Origin: a virus
Length of the DNA: 21,847 nt
IMG/VR virus record: IMGVR_UViG_3300030106_001041
Coordinates: 1 to 21,847 of that record
Strand: one strand, 5' to 3'
Position numbers and translations under genes: made by a program. Positions 17,022 to 21,847 of this stretch are shown here, one piece after another. A model generated the notes under the pieces. That model was not told the DNA's origin. It worked only from the letters and a program-made list of their open reading frames with translations, and searched no databases. Position 1 is the first letter of the stretch, and each line of letters begins with the position of its first letter.

Positions 17022-17221
17022 TGCGACACAAAAGAACATTGATGCGAAAGTTTGATCCTGTGCCTAAAACTAAGGGCGGTGTACCAAAGAAGTATGTATC
17101 GGGAGCTAAGAACCCAAAGGCAAGGGAAGCAGAAATAAAAAGAACTGCCAAACTTTATAGGCAAGGTAAACTGACACCAGCAATGATGGATAAAATATCG
17201 AAACAAAGGAGTAAAGGATAA
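17021..17221 (+). CDS. Small basic hypothetical protein, 66 aa
   Basis: 66 residues with about one third Lys plus Arg. The central phrase GGVPKKYVSGAKNPKAREAEIKRTAKLYRQGKL (about residues 19-51) followed by MMDKISKQRSK recurs in small proteins of marine phages; I know no function. It starts in the TAATG overlap of the 19-residue peptide and its own stop overlaps the next start in the same way. Predicted to be a helix with a basic tail; no membrane segment. Could bind DNA or RNA, or coat packaged DNA. Confidence 0.75.
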   Translation: MRHKRTLMRKFDPVPKTKGGVPKKYVSGAKNPKAREAEIKRTAKLYRQGKLTPAMMDKISKQRSKG

Positions 17222-17331
17222 TGCCATTTAGTAAATACAGTCCAAAACAAAAGAAGTTAGCGAGGGTTGCAAAACCTAGAAACAAAATAACGGGAGCAGA
17301 TTTTAGAAAGCTACAAAAGAAAAATAAATGA
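17221..17331 (+). CDS. 36-residue basic mini-protein
   Basis: Frame of 36 codons between overlapping starts and stops on both sides: TAATG upstream, ATGA downstream. Sequence runs MPFSKYSPKQKKLARVAKP then RNKITGADFRKLQKKNK. The phrase SPKQKKLA followed by ITGADF is familiar from tiny proteins of marine tailed phages. It is charged, with no hydrophobic segment. Gene-end overlaps and conservation support a true gene; role unknown. Confidence 0.72.
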   Translation: MPFSKYSPKQKKLARVAKPRNKITGADFRKLQKKNK

Positions 17332-17537
17332 GTAAATATTCTAGCATACCAGGAGCTTCAAGGTTTGGTAAATCAACACTTGACAAGGTATATAGACGCG
17401 GACTTGGAGCTTATTATAGTAGCGGGAGCAGACCAAAAACTTCAGCTCATGCCTGGGCAATGGGGCGGGTAAAATCTTTTGTATCTGGCAAAGGTGGAGC
17501 TAGAAAAGCGGACAAAGATTTGTTAAGAAAAAAATAG
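17328..17537 (+). CDS. DUF5824-like small protein, 69 aa
   Basis: 69 residues with the block TLDKVYRRGLGAYYSSGSRP (about 17-36), SAHAWAMGRVKSFVSGKGGARKADKDLL (about 39-66). The order VYRRG, AYYSSGSRP, WA-x-x-R and KADxxL is what I associate with family DUF5824, found in phages and giant viruses without known function. Very basic, no membrane segment. It is the last of the four basic genes and is coupled by an ATGA overlap to the 36-residue one. The family name is from memory. Confidence 0.75.
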   Translation: MSKYSSIPGASRFGKSTLDKVYRRGLGAYYSSGSRPKTSAHAWAMGRVKSFVSGKGGARKADKDLLRKK

Positions 17538-17560
17538 TATAAACGATAGAAGATAGGATT

Positions 17561-17749
17561 ATGGTAACTAAAGCAGATAAGAATGAAATGAGAATATCTA
17601 AGCATGAAGAGGTATGTTTGGAACGCTACAATAATATTCATGAAAATATTTCAGATCTTAAATCTAGAATCAAAAGATTAGAAACAGTTATCATGGGTAA
17701 CACCATTGCAGTTATTGTTGCTTTAATATCTATCTTTATAAAGGGATGA
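17561..17749 (+). CDS. Small tail-anchored membrane protein, 62 aa (XhlA-like layout)
   Basis: 62 residues. The first 42 form a polar helix likely to coil (HEEVCLERYNNIHENISDLKSRIKRLE); the last 20 (MGNTIAVIVALISIF) are a single membrane segment ending IKG. This layout is shared with XhlA-type haemolysin-like proteins found in lysis cassettes, and the gene precedes a holin and lysozyme. A weak ribosome binding site (AGGATT) is present. One Cys in the coil. Probably helps permeabilise the inner membrane or anchors another lysis protein; identity with XhlA is not proven. Confidence 0.65.
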   Translation: MVTKADKNEMRISKHEEVCLERYNNIHENISDLKSRIKRLETVIMGNTIAVIVALISIFIKG

Positions 17750-17750
17750 A

Positions 17751-18224
17751 ATGCTTGATCCGTTCACAGCATTTGCAGCAGTTAAGAGTGGTATTAATTT
17801 AATTGAACAAGGAATAAAATCTGGAAAACAACTTCATGATATGGCAAGTGCAGTAAGTAAATGGGCAAACGCTGAATCATCATTAGATATTCATGCAAGT
17901 AATAGAGGTAAGGGAGGAATGTTATCAAAGCTCGGTTTGTCCTCCATCGAAGAGGATGCTCTTGCTGCTCATTTAAGAAAAAGAGAACTAAATCAAAAAA
18001 GAAAAGAACTTAGAGAATTGTTTTTATTGTATTGCGACAATGGTTTGGCGGAATGGGAAGCTCTTCAAGCTGAGATAGCAAGGTTGCGGGCGAAAAAAAA
18101 AGAACAGTTGCGAATACAAATAAAAGAAAAAAAACAGATACGACAAGCTATTGCAATAGGTGTTCTTGTAATAATGATTGTAGTTTTAGGATTAATGTAT
18201 GGTAGATTGTTTAAATGGTTTTAA
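17751..18224 (+). CDS. Tail-anchored phage membrane protein, 157 aa
   Basis: Starts MLDPFTAFAAVKSGINLIEQGIKSG, a start characteristic of a protein common in marine phages near lysozyme genes. A middle segment (SKLGLSSIEEDALAAHLRKREL) leads to a Lys/Arg/Glu-rich coil (about 75-130: RELFLLYCDNGLAEWEALQAEI then RLRAKKKEQLRIQIKEKK), and the protein ends in a membrane segment AIAIGVLVIMIVVLGLMYG followed by RLFKWF. The single C-terminal membrane span with a cytoplasmic coil is opposite to an i-spanin. Context implies a lysis or membrane role. The start lies one base after the previous stop. Confidence 0.7.
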   Translation: MLDPFTAFAAVKSGINLIEQGIKSGKQLHDMASAVSKWANAESSLDIHASNRGKGGMLSKLGLSSIEEDALAAHLRKRELNQKRKELRELFLLYCDNGLAEWEALQAEIARLRAKKKEQLRIQIKEKKQIRQAIAIGVLVIMIVVLGLMYGRLFKWF

Positions 18225-18237
18225 CTAAGGAGGTAAA

Positions 18238-18630
18238 ATGTTACAAGCACTTATAGGTCCTGTTGCTGGATTGCTAGATAAATTCATCGAGGACAAAGAT
18301 CAAAAGAATAAGTTGGCTCATGAAATTGCAACGATGGCTGACAAACATTCACATGAACTTGCTAAAGCTCAAATTGAAGTTAATAAAACAGAAGCTCAAT
18401 CTCGAAGCTGGTGGATTGCTGGATGGCGACCCGCTACTGGCTGGATCTGTGCCTTGGCAATGGGATATCATTTTATTATCCAACCTTTTTTAATATTTTT
18501 TTTGGCATTGTTTGGTATGAAAATGGATCTACCAAGTTTTGATATGGATACTTTAATGACAGTCTTGTTAGGGATGCTTGGATTAGGAACGCTCAGGACT
18601 GTGGAAAAATCAAAAAAACTCACTAAATAG
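18238..18630 (+). CDS. Holin, 3-TM (GTA holin-like) family
   Basis: 130 residues preceded by AAGGAGGT (18226-18236). The N-terminal amphipathic part (ALIGPVAGLLDKFIEDKDQKNKLAHEIA) is followed by AQSRSWWIAGWRPATGWICALAM, the family's hallmark W-x-x-G-W-R-P, then membrane spans at about 61-90 (IIQPFLIFFLALFG) and 100-120 (MTVLLGMLGLGTLRTVEK). It matches holins of the 3-TM superfamily that open the inner membrane so that lysozyme, which lacks a signal peptide here, can reach the peptidoglycan. Position two genes before the lysozyme supports this. Confidence 0.85.
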   Translation: MLQALIGPVAGLLDKFIEDKDQKNKLAHEIATMADKHSHELAKAQIEVNKTEAQSRSWWIAGWRPATGWICALAMGYHFIIQPFLIFFLALFGMKMDLPSFDMDTLMTVLLGMLGLGTLRTVEKSKKLTK

Positions 18631-18638
18631 GAGGACGT

Positions 18639-18821
18639 ATGTTTAGTTTTTTAAAAAGACTTTTTGTCAAACCCAAACCAGAAATAAAGATAACTCATTT
18701 ACAAACTATGACTAAATCAGAACTTGAGCATTTTGGAAGAAAGCATGGTATAGAGCTGGATAGAAGATTTGCAAAAAGAGATTTAGTACATACTTTATAT
18801 AATCATTTAAGGAAAAAATAA
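18639..18821 (+). CDS. SAP-like small basic protein, 60 aa
   Basis: 60 residues with a hydrophobic, basic start (MFSFLKRLFVKPKPE) and a C-terminal helix-extended-helix (MTKSELEHFGRKHGIELDRR then RDLVHTLYNHLRKK). The second half has the SAP/HeH-like pattern K-x-x-L-x-x-x-G-x-x-x-G-I-x-L-D-x-R, which often binds DNA. AGGAGG lies at 18630-18635. It is wedged between holin and lysozyme and overlaps the lysozyme start by one base. A DNA-binding-type module in a lysis cassette is unexpected; role unknown. Confidence 0.68.
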   Translation: MFSFLKRLFVKPKPEIKITHLQTMTKSELEHFGRKHGIELDRRFAKRDLVHTLYNHLRKK

Positions 18822-19252
18822 TGTACGATATTTTAAAAGAAAGAATTAAAACCCATGAAGGGTTTAGGGATTTTTGTTATTTAGATTCGTTAGGAAAAAA
18901 AACAGTAGGCTGGGGACACTTATGTAGAGATGATGAAGAATGGGATATAAAAAAAACATACGAGATAGATTTTCTTGAAGAGGTTTTTGAGAAGGATTTT
19001 AAAAATGCTCTTGGTGGTGCAGAGAGTTTGATTGGTAATGTTAAGATACACCCTCAAGCAAAAGAGATCATTATTGAGATGGTGTTTCAACTAGGCAAAA
19101 CAGGCGTGAGTAAATTTAAAAAAATGTTAAAAGCTCTCAAGAAAAAAGATTACAAAGAAGCTGCTAACCAAATGCTTGATTCTAAATGGCATACACAAAC
19201 CCCTGAAAGAGCTAGAGCATTAGCATCGTTAATGAGAACTTTGCATGGTTAG
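18821..19252 (+). CDS. Endolysin, GH24 T4-type lysozyme (muramidase)
   Basis: 143 residues. The N-terminal catalytic pattern is intact: Glu13 in THEGF, Asp22 in YLDSLGKKT, and Thr28 before VGWGHL, with spacing identical to T4 lysozyme (Glu11, Asp20, Thr26). The helical lobe follows (EMVFQLGKTGVSKFKKML, about 86-103) and the conserved TQTPERARALASLMRT end. It cleaves the glycan backbone of peptidoglycan. No signal peptide or SAR helix, so it needs the upstream holin. Start overlaps the 60-residue gene (TAATG). Its stop overlaps the end of the opposing minus-strand operon by four bases. Confidence 0.9.
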   Translation: MYDILKERIKTHEGFRDFCYLDSLGKKTVGWGHLCRDDEEWDIKKTYEIDFLEEVFEKDFKNALGGAESLIGNVKIHPQAKEIIIEMVFQLGKTGVSKFKKMLKALKKKDYKEAANQMLDSKWHTQTPERARALASLMRTLHG

Positions 19253-19461
19253 TCCAACAGTCTAATAGATCTTCCCTTTCCTTTTACTCGTTCAATTTTT
19301 TTTAGTTGCTCTAATCTTTTCAAAGAATCCTGTACTGCTGATAAAGTTTTGTGATTCAGATATTCTTTGATCTCAACTTGCGAGGGTGCGAATCTCTCCC
19401 TGTCAATATAGTCTTTAATGAAGAGAAAAACTTTTTGGCTTAGTGGTGTTAGCTTAGTCAT
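19249..19461 (-). CDS. Stand-alone LexA-type winged helix protein (no peptidase domain), 70 aa
   Basis: The ATG at 19461 is chosen; a TTG at 19467 adds two residues. The protein starts MTKLTPLSQKVFLFIKDYI, followed by FAPSQVEIKEYLNHKTLSAVQDSLKRLEQLKKIERV and GKGRSIRLLD (three parts of one fold). This is the LexA N-terminal pattern: T-x-x-Q, a helix, P-S-x-x-E-I (recognition-helix lead), then L-K-x-L-x-x-x-x-x-I and the wing R-x-I-R-L. The Ser/Lys peptidase half of LexA is absent. It might repress the minus operon or compete with host LexA. Overlaps the RecT-like stop by eight bases. Confidence 0.74.
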   Translation of the reverse strand: MTKLTPLSQKVFLFIKDYIDRERFAPSQVEIKEYLNHKTLSAVQDSLKRLEQLKKIERVKGKGRSIRLLD

Positions 19462-20239
19462 GTTCAAACCTGTCTACTTTCTTTTGTATATCTTGATAGA
19501 TCTCAGGTTCAGCTTTAGACAATTCATCTAAAACTTTTTTATTGACAGTATATGCCTTTTTAATTTTTTTAAGTTTATCTATTTTAGTTGTATCAGGATC
19601 AGTCATAATCTGTAATATAAGATAATTAAAAGTTTCACCTAATGATTCTAAGGTATTATGTGCCTTTTCTTGATTACCAGGAAGCATTAGCTTGTAGGTG
19701 GCTTTATTAGACTCGTCTATTCGTTTTAATACATCTTGAGTAGTAGGAGTCATCTTGCCTTGCTTATGCTTACTAACAGCTCTCTGTGGGAGATCTTCTA
19801 CCTCGGTTTCATCTAAAAATCCACCGAGTCCACAAATTGACAGAGTTACTCTTCTTTTTGCTTTCGTGACTGCTTTGAGCATGGCATTACCCAGAGGATC
19901 TCCTCGAAGTCCTTGCACATTTGCAAATCCCATGTCAGAATCTTTTCTTCCTTTTGCATCTTCTGCTTCAACAACAATAGTTAATAAACCATTATCTATT
20001 TTTCTGTCTTTAACTGCGATACTTATTTTATGAAGTGATCGTAATTGATCCGTACAATTTTTAGTTGCATATAAAGTTTGTTTATTATTAAGAACAATGT
20101 AATCAAAAGGTTTAGTTAAGGGATTGATACCTATACTTTCACACACTTTTTTATAATAGATTAATTTATCTTGATCCGACAAGGTTCTAAGATCTTGTTT
20201 TAATATTACTTGTTGTAATTGATTTGCTAACTCATTCAT
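19454..20239 (-). CDS. RecT-like single-strand annealing recombinase
   Basis: 261 residues, second gene product after the exonuclease in the same operon. The core has YYKKVCESIGINPLTKPFDYI (about 28-48), LNNKQTLYATKNCTDQLR, DNGLLTIVVEAEDAKGRKDS, and the segment GNAMLKAVTKAKRRVTLSICGLGGFLDETEVE (about 117-148), which is the RecT/Bet-type annealing protein pattern. Such proteins coat single strands produced by an exonuclease and pair them with complementary DNA. The C-terminal 110 residues are a charged helical tail. Start GAGATAAGTAATG gives a weak ribosome binding site, and the gene overlaps the exonuclease stop by eight bases, so the pair is translationally coupled. Confidence 0.83.
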   Translation of the reverse strand: MNELANQLQQVILKQDLRTLSDQDKLIYYKKVCESIGINPLTKPFDYIVLNNKQTLYATKNCTDQLRSLHKISIAVKDRKIDNGLLTIVVEAEDAKGRKDSDMGFANVQGLRGDPLGNAMLKAVTKAKRRVTLSICGLGGFLDETEVEDLPQRAVSKHKQGKMTPTTQDVLKRIDESNKATYKLMLPGNQEKAHNTLESLGETFNYLILQIMTDPDTTKIDKLKKIKKAYTVNKKVLDELSKAEPEIYQDIQKKVDRFEHD

Positions 20240-21185
20240 TACTTATCTCCTTTACTGTTAGTTTTTCATATTTACTTTCTGGTTTTGCTGGTACAATTTT
20301 TTCAACTGTTGCTTTGCGAGTAATAGTTTCAAATGCTATTTGTTTATTTCTAATTTTTACATGACTCGCATTTTCCTGTTGCAAAATAGATTTAATATTA
20401 TTTGCTAGTTGATCTTTTGTTGTGGTCCATGCTTGTATTTCTTTTTTTGCAAGATCATAATCATCGCATAACTGAGTTAATCCCTTATCATTATTTGACC
20501 AATCAGAAAACACTTTCTCTGTTGATTCCTCTGATAGTGGGTAAGGTTTATCTTTGATAACCCGTTGCCAAAACTCTTGAACATGTTGAATTATTTTTTT
20601 CTGTATATCCTTGTTAGATTCAAAGACAAACATTTGCATTTTTAATCGAGGACCAAGGTGTCCAATTACACCCCATTTAAATCCTGATACTTGCATCTGT
20701 GCTTGGAGTTGGAGGATATGTTCATAATCAATACCATCATTATATCCTTGAGTTTTAATTTCACATACACCCTTGCCAGACAAAATCAAAGTCTTTCCTG
20801 TTTGTGGGTCATCATAATGTATTGATCCGCCATGCACTTCTAATATACCATCAAGAGATGCTGCCATTTTATGTTTGTCTAAACGAAATGCATCTTGGGG
20901 TTTAGTGAATGAAATACTTATCTTATCTAAACACAAAGAATCTAAAGTATCGGATACCCAATGGGCAATACCATCTTCTAAATAGTTTCCTCGATCTTTG
21001 GCGTTTTGGTTTTGCCGACTTTCAAGTTGAACAACGTCAGGGTTTTGTCTTATCTCAACAAATGTTTTTCTAAGATCTTCACGGGTCAAACCAAAATCGT
21101 TCTGACCTAGAACAATCGTAGGAATCTTCGATGCACCGACTTCAAATCCGTCTTTGCTAAATTTATTTTTTGGTACTGACATCAT
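20232..21185 (-). CDS. YqaJ-like PD-(D/E)XK exonuclease
   Basis: The ATG at 21185 gives 317 residues. It sits in an ATGA overlap with the 52-residue gene; a second ATG at 21182 is also well placed after GGGAGG (21189-21194 on this strand). An upstream ATG at 21212 adds nine residues but has no good ribosome binding site. The nuclease core is visible: GASKI-P, RGNYLEDG with Glu70, AASLDG with Asp112, CEIKTQG with Glu142 and Lys144, and HILQLQAQM with Gln159/161, the YqaJ/lambda-exonuclease style active site. C-terminal 110 residues are helical. It would resect double-strand ends 5' to 3' for the RecT-like partner. Confidence 0.85.
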   Translation of the reverse strand: MMSVPKNKFSKDGFEVGASKIPTIVLGQNDFGLTREDLRKTFVEIRQNPDVVQLESRQNQNAKDRGNYLEDGIAHWVSDTLDSLCLDKISISFTKPQDAFRLDKHKMAASLDGILEVHGGSIHYDDPQTGKTLILSGKGVCEIKTQGYNDGIDYEHILQLQAQMQVSGFKWGVIGHLGPRLKMQMFVFESNKDIQKKIIQHVQEFWQRVIKDKPYPLSEESTEKVFSDWSNNDKGLTQLCDDYDLAKKEIQAWTTTKDQLANNIKSILQQENASHVKIRNKQIAFETITRKATVEKIVPAKPESKYEKLTVKEISNE

Positions 21186-21340
21186 GCACCTCCCATGTAA
21201 AAAGATGCACATTGATCATCAATCGCACATAGAAAAATAGACAAGAAATAAAAAAAAACAAACATCAAAATGAGTGAAACAGTTGTTCCAAACAATTCTT
21301 TCATGCCTGTGCTTGTAATAAAATCAAAAAAGTTTTTCAT
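21182..21340 (-). CDS. 52-residue single-TM membrane peptide
   Basis: Begins nine bases after the recombinase stop with AGGGG upstream. It encodes MKNFFDFITSTGMKELFG, then a strong membrane segment (VSLILMFVFFYFLSIFLCAI, residues 21-40), then DDQCASFYMGGA. The stop TGA overlaps the exonuclease start. Two Cys (38 and 44) lie near and after the membrane end. Its Shine-Dalgarno, tight operon spacing and clear hydrophobic pattern support translation. I know no family. It is odd to find a membrane peptide between a recombinase and a nuclease; it might localise the recombination complex or act as a small toxin-like peptide. Confidence 0.7.
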   Translation of the reverse strand: MKNFFDFITSTGMKELFGTTVSLILMFVFFYFLSIFLCAIDDQCASFYMGGA

Positions 21341-21348
21341 ATATACCC

Positions 21349-21847
21349 CTAATTTAAAGTTGATATTCTATCTAATGCTCTCTTGACTGTGGATGCACTC
21401 CAACAACACCCTTTAGCCGTTTTTATGTTACGAACATTTAGATAATTAGCCATGCCAAGTAAGGACTTGGAATGATTCTTTGCATCGTCAAGATGAATCC
21501 GAACCTTGGATAAATTGTTTATAGCTTTATGTTTCAAAGCTTCAGAAGCTTTTGCTCTTGCTTTATCCATAGAGTTATGCACACCCAGTTTCGTCATCTT
21601 ACGATTTGTAGATTTAGTAATGTAATAACCTTTTTCAGCAATAGAAGTTTTCATCTCTAAACATTTTTCTTTTTGCTTGACAGATAAATCTCTTCTGTAT
21701 TGGTCAGAAAACATCGCATTGACACCAAACATAATTCTATTTTTATCTTTAGTTATCTCTGGATTATTACACACCACCAAATTAAAATTTTTATTATCTC
21801 TAAACTTAATCATGTCATAGTCTAGACGACCTAACCTAGACAAGTCG
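21349..21847 (-). CDS. Small serine recombinase (resolvase/invertase type), N-terminus outside the window
   Basis: The frame is open to the right edge; about 165 C-terminal residues are seen. The first visible block DLSRLGRLDYDM is the conserved active-site Arg segment (L-x-R-L-x-R) of serine recombinases. It is followed by VVCNNPEITK, a helix MFGVNAMFSDQYRRDLSVKQKE that corresponds to the dimer helix E, and a C-terminal helix-turn-helix (LGMANYLNVRNIKTAKGCCWSASTVKRALDRI), whose N-rG-xkT-x-G-x-W-S-x-x-x-V pattern is typical of this family. The catalytic Ser and about 60 residues lie off-window; total length near 230 suggests an invertase or resolvase rather than a large integrase. Confidence 0.8.
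   Translation of the reverse strand, partial: DLSRLGRLDYDMIKFRDNKNFNLVVCNNPEITKDKNRIMFGVNAMFSDQYRRDLSVKQKEKCLEMKTSIAEKGYYITKSTNRKMTKLGVHNSMDKARAKASEALKHKAINNLSKVRIHLDDAKNHSKSLLGMANYLNVRNIKTAKGCCWSASTVKRALDRISTLN

Noticed and set aside
16960-17227. Two overlapping minus-strand Phe-rich frames under the basic mini-genes
   Set aside because: Antisense of A-rich codons gives Phe-rich chance proteins; the plus-strand chain has overlapping starts, strong ribosome binding sites and recognisable phrases.
17520-17543. Possible promoter TTGTTA ... TATAAA before the 62-residue gene
   Set aside because: The spacer is only 12 bases, too short for a sigma70 promoter.
21183-21212. Upstream ATG at 21212 as exonuclease start
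   Set aside because: No good ribosome binding site precedes it, it lies inside the 52-residue gene, and the ATG at 21185 has an ATGA overlap and GGGAGG nearby.
1-21847. tRNA genes, CRISPR arrays, insertion sequences, T7-type phage promoters
   Set aside because: No cloverleaf, regularly spaced repeats, transposase or terminal inverted repeats, or a shared 20-base promoter motif could be found by reading.

Overview
The window is one contiguous piece of an AT-rich tailed-phage genome with a T7-like (podovirus) virion and no cellular genes. Low G+C, heavy A/T third positions and the many small basic 'marine phage' genes suggest a phage or prophage of a low-GC marine alphaproteobacterium (SAR11-like). 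That host assignment is inference; nothing in the window proves it.

Plus strand, 1-16946, is a nearly gap-free morphogenesis operon. In order it holds the C-terminal part of the portal (head-tail connector), a 46-residue orphan, a Bbp19-like protein, the scaffold, a 388-base stretch without a confident gene (a non-AUG reading frame plus a structured leader), the major capsid protein, a small structural protein and a strong intrinsic terminator. It continues with tail tubular proteins A and B, three internal virion (ejection) proteins resembling T7 gp14, gp15 and a gp16 replacement split into two giant proteins of 1007 and 954 residues, a sigma70-like promoter, the tail fibre and a small fibre-linked protein. 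Most junctions are ATGA or TAATG overlaps, so translation is probably coupled.

Plus strand, 16962-19252, starts with four tiny lysine-rich proteins (19, 66, 36 and 69 residues). The lysis region follows: two small membrane proteins, a 3-TM holin, a SAP-like 60-residue protein and a GH24 (T4-type) lysozyme with Glu/Asp/Thr catalytic residues intact.

Minus strand, 21847-19249, is a convergent operon. In transcription order it encodes a small serine recombinase (N-terminus beyond the window), a 52-residue single-TM peptide, a YqaJ-like exonuclease, a RecT-like annealing protein and a stand-alone LexA-type winged helix without a peptidase domain. The genes are coupled by short overlaps. This recombination cassette, ending tail-to-tail with the lysozyme gene by a 4-base overlap, is the most distinctive part of the window. 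It hints at an integrative, inverting or recombining lifestyle in an otherwise T7-like phage.

No tRNA, CRISPR array, insertion sequence or phage RNA polymerase gene is visible.
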